DNA of 64,000 nucleotides from contig CM049396.1 in NCBI GenBank assembly GCA_026929865.2, forward strand, positions 20,146,001-20,210,000, read 5' to 3'. This DNA comes from Hyperoplus lanceolatus. Lineage: Eukaryota > Chordata > Actinopteri > Uranoscopiformes > Ammodytidae. Positions 14,399 to 24,181 of the stretch are shown piece by piece. How positions within the stretch are numbered: the stretch's first letter is position 1; each line of letters begins with the position of its first letter. The position numbers were made by a program, and so were the translations under genes. Below the pieces are notes generated by a model. It was given only the letters and a program-made list of their open reading frames with translations. It had not been told where the DNA came from and ran no database searches.

Positions 14399-15264
14399 CA
14401 CTCAACAAAAATATAAACGCAACACTTTTGTTTTTGCTCCCATTTTTCATGAGATGGACTTAAAGATCTCAAATTCATTCCAGATACACAATTGTACCAT
14501 TTCTCTCAAACATTGTTCACAAATCTGTCTAAATGTGTGATAGTGAGCACTTCTGCTTTGCTGAGATAATCCATCCCACCTCACAGGTGTGCCACATCAA
14601 GATGCTGATCTGACATCATGATTAGTGCACAGGTGTGCCTTAGACTGTCCACAATAAAAGGCCACCCTGAAATGTGCAGTTTTGTCTCACAGCAAAATGC
14701 CACAGATGCCACAAGCATTGAGTGAGCGTGCAATTGGCATGCTGACAGCAGGAATGTCAACCAGATCTGTTGCTCGTGCATTGAATGTTCATTTCTCCAC
14801 CATAAGCCGTCTCCAGCAACTTCACACAGCCATTGAAGAGGAGTGGAACAACATTCCACAGGCCACAATTGACAATCTGATAAACTCTATGCGAAGAAGA
14901 TGTGTTGCACTGCATGAGGCAAATGGTGGTCACACCAGATACTGACTGGTTCTGAGTCCCCAGACCCCCAATATAGCAAAAAAATGCACATTTCAGAGTG
15001 GCCTTTTATTGTGGACAGTCTAAGGCACACTTGTGCACTAATCATGATGTCAGATCAGCATCTTGATGTGGCACACCTGTGAGATGGGATGGATTATCTC
15101 TGCAAAGCAGAAGTGCTCACTATCACACATTTAGACAGATTTGTGAACAATGTTTGAGAGAAATGGTACAATTGTGTATCTGGAATGAATTTGAGATCTT
15201 TAAGTCCATCTCATGAAAAAAGGGAGCAAAAACAAAAGTGTTGCGTTTATATTTTTGTTGAGTA
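14399..15264 (+). mobile_element. Internally deleted Tc1/mariner element with ~285 bp terminal inverted repeats
   Basis: Flanked by TA on both sides (14397-14398 and 15265-15266). The ends read ACTCAACAAAAATATAAACG in inverted orientation. The two arms (about 14399-14683 and 14983-15264) match almost base for base, for example gacatcatgattagtgcac on the left and its near-exact inverse on the right. Long-TIR Tc1-like elements are common in fish. The core is only ~300 bp and holds the transposase remnant described separately. Confidence 0.92.
14697..14945 (+). pseudogene. Tc1-like transposase deletion derivative (N- and C-terminal pieces fused in frame)
   Basis: An ATG at 14697 opens an 82-residue ORF. 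Residues ~1-42 (MPQMPQALSERAIGMLTAGM, then STRSVARALNVHFSTISRLQ) look like the first helix-turn-helix of a Tc1-type DNA-binding domain. The last ~35 residues (EEWNNIPQATIDNLINSMRR to ANGGHTRY) look like the extreme C-terminus of the same transposase. The DDE catalytic core between them is missing, but the junction is in frame, so a small DNA-binding peptide could still be made. Confidence 0.82.
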
Positions 15265-15266
15265 TA

Positions 15267-16096
15267 TTTTATGATGCTGATTTCATTTTATTTTTATGCA
15301 GAATTTGAGTCATAGGTTATACCATGCGTTGTTCCAGTCACTCTAAATGTTATAACAGGGAAAGGAAGCACTGGCTCATTAATCTGTATTTTCAAGTGGA
15401 TAATTTGGGGGAAATAGCAGTGATTGAACATTGTTCATGTGTGTCAAACATTACCAGTAGATTACCAATTACTAATCAACAACTGAAACATTTCGTTGAT
15501 GCTTCTTGAGCTTCTACGCCAGTGTCGGGGGCGACACCAGTTTGTAAACGCTGTCATTTTGAGAAATACAGATTGAGTTTTGTGAAGCTGATAGGCTGAA
15601 TCCACTTTGTGTCAACTCGCTTGGCGTTGGCTTGAATGGTAGGCCTACCCACTTTCATTTAATGAAAAATCTACGCACAATAGCTTTAAGGAAAATTACC
15701 AAGTAAAAATGTACACTGAGTATAAGTACTCTTAATGCACATAAATGACCCTCATATATGATGTAGCCTACTTATCATATTTTGTGTTTTTAAAATCTTA
15801 CATGTAAAAAATAACTAACTAGAATTGAATATTTCCCTCTGAATTGTGGTGGAGTAGACTATAAAGTTTGACGCTACGCATGAAAGTAAAGTAGGCCTAT
15901 GTAGGCCTACAGCATGTAATGAAAAACATTTCACCAGAAGTTTTTGATTTAGGCCTACAGTAAATTGCATGGCTGTATGAAATACCTTTGCGCCCCACAG
16001 GATTTATTTTTGGGGTGCACTTCCTGTAGGTGTTCGAGCACACCAATTGAAACAGAAGACACACCAGCATGCTGCATTGTCTGTTATTATTCAACT
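15267..16096. other. Intergenic, no recognised gene
   Basis: AT-rich sequence with several taggcct words. A TE-like end (acgcacaatagctttaa, ~15671-15688) ends in TTAA, but no partner end was found. Confidence 0.4.
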
Positions 16097-16102
16097 TATT
16101 AC

Positions 16103-16926
16103 TATGAAGGTATTATTGTAGCATAAGTCTTTAGCACATGTAACGGCAGATTTCGAATGCGTAAACTGAAGTCACAAATGTGTAACAGTAGATTTGAAGT
16201 TGTAAATATTTGTTTTGCATGTGTACTCCAAAGTCACAAATGTGTAACAGTAAATTTGAAGTCGTAAATATTTTTTCTACCATTGTGGACACAAAATAGG
16301 GGCTATGAGTTCACAAATCGTTGTTACGGGTGCACAAATCCTATCCTGTGCATCGCAACTTCAAAGAGTCATGCGCTTGACACTTTTGCTACAATCATTG
16401 CAGCACAGTTGGTGCAAAACACATTTGCACACCCGTGTTTCATAATGTGAGAACATGCCCAAAATGTGTGCATTCGTAAACCCAAATGTGAACTAACGCA
16501 TCAGAAGTTGCACATCTGTGAAAAATGTCCTCACAAATAAAATGATATCGAGCACAGCATTTTAATGAGCGAGCACAAATCCATCGATACAACTGCTCGA
16601 ATCTGTTCCTACAAGTCTAAACTGAGGGTTTTCTCTGCTCGAATCTGCTCCTGCAAGTCTCAGCAGTGGGTTTTTTGCAGGTAGATTTGCACCACGTCCT
16701 GCTGCTATATTTGGTGCAAAAGTATTTCGTACCTGTAGAACAGAGTTGTATCCGTAGAAGGTGGGCGGGACAACATTGTGTATCATCCAATGAAAGCGCC
16801 GGTTGGGACCTGTGACGTCAGCATTTAAACAGATTGAGGGAAAGCCTGTTTCCGTCGTCTCCCTCATATGTCCATGGCTGGTCCATGGTCGTCTCTTTTC
16901 ACCAGAAAATGTAGGAAATGTAATAA
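16103..16926 (+). repeat. Left terminal inverted repeat arm of the 7.5 kb unit
   Basis: Contains two copies of gtcacaaatgtgtaacagta (16171-16190 and 16233-16252, period 62). Read on the minus strand, it holds a short ORF with a duplicated peptide motif (RLAGADSSREN, RLVGTDSS). Its inverse is at 22859-23643. Confidence 0.85.
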
Positions 16927-17154
16927 TAAGGGAATTGAATAAGAGGGAACTACAGCGGAGCCTTATGCCAGTAGTGAAAGTCATAAACAAGTTTACTTTA
17001 GCAGATATAAGGGCCAGCGTCGACGTCAGTTAACGTCTGCTGTGTGATTGGCACTGGTGTAACTGTTTAAACCTGCTATTTTTTCTCTTTAAAACCTTTA
17101 CATTTTAATAAAAGTAGTCTTATTAAATAGAGAATGAATTTCCATTATATATTT

Positions 17155-17222
17155 TTTTAACCTTTATTTATACAGGTATATCCCATTGAGTCCGAAGACT
17201 CTTTTGCAAGGGAGACCTGTTC
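17155..17222 (+). repeat. Fragment of a dispersed fish repeat
   Basis: The words aacctttatttatacaggta and ttgcaagggagacctg match, from memory, a tail sequence common in teleost interspersed repeats. The family was not assigned. Confidence 0.3.
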
Positions 17223-18116
17223 CCATTTACACGTTACCATTCACACACATTCATACACCGATAGCAGGCTAACTATTGACAATAGTTTATTGTCCCGCAG
17301 CCGCTGTCAAGGCTCCTGGCTGTTAAAACTATCTATGGTTAAAACACACCACACGCAGGGGGTGGAGGACGTTGCAGGCATTGAGGACCAAAGTAAATAA
17401 AGTAGGCCTACATATCTTGCTGCAGAGTATTCAGCATGTATCTAAATCCAGAAATATGCTTATAAATCATACACTTAGTCTTCTAAATGTAGTAAGCTTA
17501 ATTAATTTAAACGTGTGAATAGTGAAGTGAATAAGTAACCTACTCTACAAGGCAATAGAAAAGTATAGAGGAAATATTAAAACTGAATTGGAATAATTGT
17601 TCCTCTATCTCACATTTTCCATGTGAAATTATCACTACTTGTATCACAAACTGATAATTAGATGATCAGGTTTAACTAGTGTGCTTATCCCCAGACAGTT
17701 CTGCTATACACCTTACCTCATGTGACGTGTCCAGAAGAACAGGGTACAAAGCTTCATATAACCTCATTTCAGTGATTACTTTAATTAATCACAATCACAA
17801 AGTGTCACACCATAACATTTTATGCAGTTTAGAACATGTTAATTCAGATCACGTGCTGCATTAATAAGTAGGTCTGCATGCTGCTAAAGCAAGACTAATA
17901 AATTCCCTATATCAATTATATTTATGATTTGCAGTTATCACATCAAAGCACAATCAGTACAAATGTATAGTAAAAGCTTACCCCACAAACAAATCACAAG
18001 ATTTGGACTTTTTAAAATATTTGTGGATTTACTAAACATATACATACGGTCAAAATGAAAAAATACAAATCAACCAGTTTAAAACTATAATGCACTCACA
18101 ATTGCATACCTCCAAG

Positions 18117-20970
18117 CAGGGGCGTAGGAACGAGTTTAACATTGGGGGGGACACAAGCGAGCGCGCGCTGAGCGCGCGAGCAGAAATTTTTTGCCCTTGC
18201 AAGATCTCTGCGCCTGCTTTTTGGTTACCATGATAGCACTACTACCAGAAGCTTTGCACATCAGTATAACAACCATCTGCCACCTTCCATGGAAAGCAAA
18301 AATATGACATTTTCAAATTTGCTTTGAAAATAATAAATAGATCAAATATACAGAATAATTTGCATAACACCTGTTGAATCCCTTCACAAAGACACCTCAG
18401 AACTTGATGAAATATCACCATATCTATGAATTGAAAATCCACTTATGCAGAAACACTGATATTAAGGAATTTTCCAGACAAAAGTAGTAAAATAACAAAA
18501 AAAAATCCAATGTAAAAAAACAAACAACAATCAGTATATATGATATGCAATCACAGTGTTTCCCGCAGGATTTTTTCAGCAGCGGTGGCGTGGTCCCTGA
18601 ACGTCCTGGGTCCCTTTACATTTTAATGCATTGATCTAGTGCACTTTGAGAGGAGAATATGCACTAATTACTATTCAGATAGATGGGATTATTGGTGTTG
18701 CAACTTTGCCTTTTTTTGTCTTTACTTACAGATTTTGACATTTTTGTATAGAAATGAATATTACACAAAATGCCACTACGCAGAAAATGATTTGCACAAT
18801 GTATTTACAGTTCTTGCTTAATGCTTAAACCAGACCTGCAAACTCATAAGAGGTGAAAAAGGTGACAAACACCCACCCCTCTAGAGACGACTGGAAATCA
18901 GGGGGGGGGGTTCCTTTTATTTGATTTTTTGGGGACATGGAACTAGACAGGGACATTGTGTGCTATAAATGGGAAGAGGTTCAGTAATGTCCAACACAGA
19001 AGTAGGCCTACTGGTTATTATGAGCAATTGATAAGCAGGACCTAAGACTTTAATTTAAAATAATGTGATAAAAATTACAACGTATCCTTATACAAAGGCC
19101 TGTAGATACAAATAAAACAAAACTATTCATGAATTTCAAGGGTGTAGGTTGTGATTAAACCTTGGTTTGGGACACATTTTAATGTGGGGGTCTGGGGGTG
19201 TCCCCCCATACATTTTGAGCATTCAACAATTTCCTGCATTCTGGTGAATTTGTATGCACCAAATATATGTAAAGTAGGCTAATTGACAACATTTAGGTTC
19301 CTGGTGACAAAAATAGAATACAATACAATGCAGTAATATCATGCATTCTGTATTGCTTTCAAATATTTATTTTCCTGTATTGTTCAAATATTTGATTTAA
19401 ACTGTAAGAAAAAAAGGTAATTATTTTTCTCTATCATTGAGAATGTAGTGGCTGGTGGTATTTTACTTGCCTGCAATCTTCTAATATTTAAACGTGCAAA
19501 ATGAGGGTATAATCCTCCTTCTGCTTCCTTAAAACTAGTGGTAGTGACTAAGTGTGCAGTGGAGAGAGAAATATAGGCCCTATACAGACAGATAGAGGGA
19601 AGAAGAGATAGCTTTATTTTATAATTTAGCTTTTTGATTTGTGAGAGTGATCATCGCTGACTTTAGACTGACTCCCGCTGTCTGCTCCGTGAGGCTCGAG
19701 ACCATCAGCTGAGCGAACAGCTGTCCGACACGGAGATGAAAAACGAAACTGAAACTTAACTATCCTGTCCTGCCTGGACTGGTGGAGCAGCCAAATATAA
19801 ATGAATAGGCCTACATATTGTACTAAACTGTAACACAAGTAATGAGTTGTGGAATTTGCACCAGTAGCCTACAGTAGTCCACATTCTTCGCTCAGCCACT
19901 AACTGTTTCGTTAGTGAATGTTCCGCGATCTGTTTGTATGTCTCGAGCACGGATACACAGAGCCCTGACGGAAAACTGACAGCGCGACTAAAGGGACTCT
20001 ACAGTGAGCCGCTCCCCTCCGTTAGTTTCTGTTTTCCGCCGAGTAAGTTACATTCACCTCCGACGCATGGTCAGCGTTTATGTTAGGCATTGCCCCGTTT
20101 CTAAAATGAGCTACGTACCAAAAAAAAAAAGAAAAAAAGTAGAATAATAATGAGGAGGAGGAGGATTTTAATAGCGGCGGAGAAAATATAGCAGCGGTGG
20201 CCGCCGCTGCTGTGTGAACGTGGGGGAAACACTGAATCATACTTTGAATGTTACTGTGTGGGAGATTTAATTCTTGCAAGTTTAGTTTCCAAATGTTTCA
20301 TGAATAAAAACGTCACCCTTTTTCTTTTCTTTTTTAAAAATCGCACCTTGCATCGACCTGAAAACCCATATTTACAGTAGGCAGCCCGAGCCCATAGAAC
20401 AGAAGGTTTTTAGAGAGCGCATGCTGGGTAACGTTCAGAAGCAGTGATGTGCCACCAGCAGCAGCATGAGAGAGGCGGACTAAGCACTAGGTTTGTTTAC
20501 AGGCTTAAATTAGCGATACGATACACAGAGAGTTGTTTAAGTCGGTTTGGATGAAGTAGGAAGTGAATGAGCTTTTGCGCAGAGCATTTACTAACAGAAA
20601 GAACAGGTTAACGTGTGAAAAAAGTAACCGAGTAGCGTTCTAACTGCCTTTGCAAAGGAAAGACTTCCCAAACAGTCTGTTGTGTGCCCTCAACGCAGCC
20701 TTCTAGGCAGCGCTGCGTTAAAGCACTCCAATGGGCACTCCCGCCTGAAACTCCCAACCCTGCGCGCTACCTTAAAAGCTTGGTTCGGGGCAAAACAAAC
20801 ACATTTAGGAGGCCGGTGACAAGAAGCTGTGTTGCGCTTTCAAAATAAAAGCATTTTCAAAATCAAATATTTTTCTCCTCGCGGTATCATTTTTGGGGGG
20901 GACAAATGCGCCTGTCTCCAATATTGGAGGGGACACGTCCCCTCCGTCCCCCCCGGTTCCTACGCCCTTG
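18117..20970. mobile_element. hAT element inserted in the 7.5 kb unit
   Basis: The ends are CAGGGGCGTAGGAAC and its inverse GTTCCTACGCCCTTG (one mismatch), flanked by a perfect 8 bp duplication cctccaag (18109-18116 and 20971-20978). Runs of G/C follow just inside both ends (ggggggg, ccccccc). No transposase domain was recognised, and much of the interior is a further nested copy. Confidence 0.88.
18554..20234. mobile_element. Second hAT-like element nested inside the first
   Basis: The ends are CAGTGTTTCCC and its inverse GGGAAACACTG. Just inside both ends lies cagcagcggtggc and a related inverse. The flanks share only aatca directly against both ends (18549-18553 and 20235-20239), shorter than the usual 8 bp hAT duplication, so the assignment is less sure. 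The interior has no recognisable ORF. Confidence 0.65.
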
Positions 20971-21339
20971 CCTCCAAGTAAAGTTTTGTATGGCATTATT
21001 TTATTAAGAGAAAATGAACAAAATACCCAAAATGCTCTGGCATGTGCCGGAACAAGACTTTATAAAACAAAACATAAAACTAGTAACTTAGTCCTTGGTC
21101 TGTAGCCCAACTGTTTACCATATTTAATCAAAATCTCCCCTACCTTTTTAATATGTCAAACAAATAAACATGACTGAGTATGTCACCTCATTTACTGCAA
21201 TCAATATGATTATGAATTGAGTATGATCTGACTTTGTCTAGATTTATAATAATCACAATCTAAAAATTGAAAACAAATTGTGTGTAGAGTGTAGAGTCAG
21301 ACTGATGTGCTGTGACTGCCAGGTGAGTTCCACGCTGCT

Positions 21340-22480
21340 CCATCTTCGGAGATCTTCTCAAGGCAGCAGGAGCAGTGAAGTCTTCAGTTATCTGGAGTGT
21401 CCTTCCCTCAGCAATGCATACACTGGGGACGGAAACAATTGTTAGATCCCATTAGTGATGTTATAGTAAACACATGACGGATAATAGTTAGGACTGACTG
21501 TAGCTGCTCACTGTACAATGGCTTCTCCCTGACAGGATGGAAATCCCAGACACTTGTGCAGGACAGCCAAGATGAGTCTGTGGAAAAGCAGATTGTGCCA
21601 TTCAGATGTTAAGATAATGTTAAGATTTATAAAATAAATAAAATACATGTAGGTTCGAGTTGATGAAGAACACAAAGCTAAAAAACTAATCAATATAGTT
21701 TATTATAACAGCCCTGCAATTCATTCTCTTCGTGGGGGGTATCTTGTCATTAGTGACTTTTAAAATTAGTTGTAAATGTTTTTTTTCAGGCTGGAAAAAC
21801 AGATATAAAATATGATTTAAACACGATGGAGCTGCACAATTAAAAAAAATCCTTTGCATAATGGGACGCTTGTCTACCTGTTTTTATTCAGAAACAGCAA
21901 CATGATGTTGAGACGGGCTGAGCAGAATAGTATACTGCTCACATGTGTTTATTTGGATCTTCATAGCCACTATTAAGACAGAAAACGCTCTATATGAGGT
22001 CGACACATGCTAACATTACATCCTGATGTAAAACTAGTAGGCTATGTATGAAGGTGCCGATGTCCCAGAAAAGCAGACATACAGACACGCTGATTATTAT
22101 TATAGCAACAAGACTCCAGTATTCAGCTGACTCATATTTCCCTGGCTAGTGCCTGGATTATTTTAACTGATTAACGGAAGGATTCATTGGTCAGCCTTCT
22201 TATTTTACGTTAACAGCTAATTATTAACATCCTTAGAAGTGACCAAATGCCTTAAAAAACGGTACATCCTTTAAAAGAATATGCTAACGAACATTAGCTG
22301 TTATACCCATTATGACTTGTTAGCTAGTGGTTAGCTATGCTGCCTGCAATACATTATAACCACACGTTGCTTCTCATCATTGAACGTATTATACCGACCA
22401 ACTTTGAAGTTTAAAAACATAAGAAAACCAGACTTACAGTTCATAGTTTCCGTGGGATGGCTCCGTGTCCTGTAGGCTCT
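21340..22480 (-). other. Possible spliced transcript inside the 7.5 kb unit
   Basis: On the minus strand, consensus-like splice signals line up: a donor AACT|GTAAGT at 22439-22432, a 66 bp exon 21512-21577 (acceptor TTTTCCACAG, donor ACA|GTGAGC), and an acceptor GTCCCCAG before 21422. The sequence upstream (22440-22760) is relatively GC-rich and promoter-like. Splicing from the ATG at about 22445 gives only a ~35-residue ORF without known relatives. Another frame stays open through both later exons. It could be a captured host-gene fragment, a non-coding RNA, or chance. Confidence 0.2.
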
Positions 22481-22858
22481 AGCTAAACCCTAGGTCTGTG
22501 TCCGTGACCGTCAGTCCAGACACTGCTGCGGCTCCGGACAGAGATTGTGAAGCAGCTCAACTGTTTATTAAACCACCGCAGGTCCTGGTGTTTAACGGGT
22601 ATCCCCTCCTCAACTTCACCGTGTCACATAATAAGCCTCCTGTCCTGTCTAAAATGATCGGGAAACCACCTCAAAGCTAGCTAACGCGGCTTATTTACTG
22701 TTACAGACACCTTGGACTACTTTTCCTCAAAGGCTGGAGTACATATAATATAATTCTCCATTACTTAAAAAATGCTATGTAAAACTACAGAAAAAGAGTT
22801 CAATTCGCTACTACCTACTACTTCGCATTAGTTTGATAGTTGTTGTTGCTCATTTAGT

Positions 22859-23643
22859 CATTTCCTACAATTTCTGGTGAAAAGGGACGAAGGAAAAAGG
22901 CTTTTCCTCCGTTTGTTCACATGCTGACGTCACGGGTCCCAACCGGCGCTTTCATTGGATGATGCGACAATGTTGTCCCGCCCACCTTCTACGGATACAA
23001 ATCTGTTCTACGCATACGAAACACTTTTGCACCACATTTACCACCTGGGCGTGGTGCAAATCTACCTGCAAAAAAACCCACAGCCGAGACTTGCAGGAGC
23101 AGATTCGAGCAGAGAAAACCCTCAGCTGAGACTTGTAGGAACAGATTTGAGCAGTTGTATCATCGATTTGTGCTCGCTCATTAAAATGCTGTGCTCAATA
23201 TCATTTTATTTGAGAGGACATTTTTCACAGATGTGCAACTTCTGATGCGTTAGTTCACATTTGGGTTTACGAATTCACAAATTTTGGGCATGTTCTCACA
23301 TTATGAAACACGGGTGTGCAAATGTGTTTTGCACCAACTGTGCTGCAATGATTGTAGCAAAAGTGTCAAGCGCATTACTCTTTGAAGTTGCGATGCACAG
23401 GATAGGATTTGTGCACCCGTAACAACGATTTGTGAACTCGTAGCCCCTATTTTGTGTCCACAATGGTAGAAAAAATATTTACGACTTCAAATTTACTGTT
23501 ACACATTTGTGACTTTGGAGTACACATGCAAAACAAATATTTACGACTTCAAATCTACTGTTACACATTTGTCACTTCAGTTTACGCATTCGAAATCTGC
23601 AGTTGCATGTGCTAAAGACTTATGCTACAATAATACCTTCATA
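22859..23643 (-). repeat. Right terminal inverted repeat arm of the 7.5 kb unit
   Basis: Inverse copy of 16103-16926, for example tttacgcattcgaaatctgc at 23581-23600 against gatttcgaatgcgtaaa on the left. It includes an ORF (22955-23245, plus) with the same RLAGADSSREN-type duplicated peptide as the left arm. Confidence 0.85.
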
Positions 23644-23649
23644 TATTAC

Positions 23650-24181
23650 TTAGTAGTACTTACCAGCTACTTATTTAACTACTAGCCTGCTGCATACCAA
23701 TGGTGGAAAGTACCTTAGTATTTAACTATTCTAATTTAATTTCTCTTGTTATAGTCATAGTAAACTAGGCTATAAACTGTACTGCAGATATTTACGATTT
23801 ACAAGCAACTGGTGACACAAACCAAGCGCTCCTTGGGGTAGTCTGCCAGCCCATGCCCGCCCCTCGGGTATGCCGCGTCATACTGCTGGCTGGAGGCATG
23901 GACCTATTGGAGGTGCTGCGCTCGTTCCCCAAGCATGCCGGTATCCTGCTGACACTCTGTTCGAAAGCAACAAAGAGAAAAGACACGGTAGTTCAGGTGT
24001 AAAGTTAGATGTTTCAGGTGTAGTTATCTGCTGTTCAGTTGCGGATTGAGAAGTTCATATTTACACTTTGGAACATTGCTTGCTCGGACAATATAGGCAG
24101 GGCTCCGCGCGAAGGAATGCACTTTAACAACGACACCTGCGTCCGAAAACGAGCAAAAAAAGGCAACAGCTTTGCGTCAGG
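23650..24181 (+). promoter_or_regulatory. nuak2 5' flank and 5' UTR
   Basis: GC-richer sequence directly upstream of the nuak2 start codon. The transcription start could not be fixed. The long-TIR element ends only about 540 bp before the nuak2 ATG, so it lies within or next to the promoter. Confidence 0.4.

Larger units (their letters stand above)
16103..23643. mobile_element. 7.5 kb unit bounded by ~0.8 kb terminal inverted repeats, with nested insertions
   Basis: The outer ends are TATGAAGGTATTATTGTAGC (left) and its inverse (right), flanked by a 6 bp direct repeat TATTAC (16097-16102 and 23644-23649). The two arms are near-identical over their whole length (~95% by eye). The inner borders fall near 16926 and 22859. 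The inner ends do not resemble the outer ends, which argues for one long-TIR element rather than two oppositely inserted MITEs. No transposase could be found in the interior. About 2.85 kb of it is a later hAT insertion (18117-20970). The superfamily is uncertain: a 6 bp duplication and long TIRs recall Polinton or MULE-like foldback elements, but the expected genes and AG termini are absent. Confidence 0.72.

Noticed and set aside
14581..14868. 95-residue minus-strand ORF
   Set aside because: Antisense to the Tc1 TIR and transposase remnant; no independent support.
22498..22680. 60-residue plus-strand ORF near the putative promoter in the long-TIR unit
   Set aside because: No ATG at its start and no recognised domain; kept only as context for the possible transcript.
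16103..23643. Assembly artefact (inverted duplication) as the source of the long arms
   Set aside because: The arms differ at scattered bases and are flanked by a short direct repeat, which fits transposition better, though long reads would settle it.
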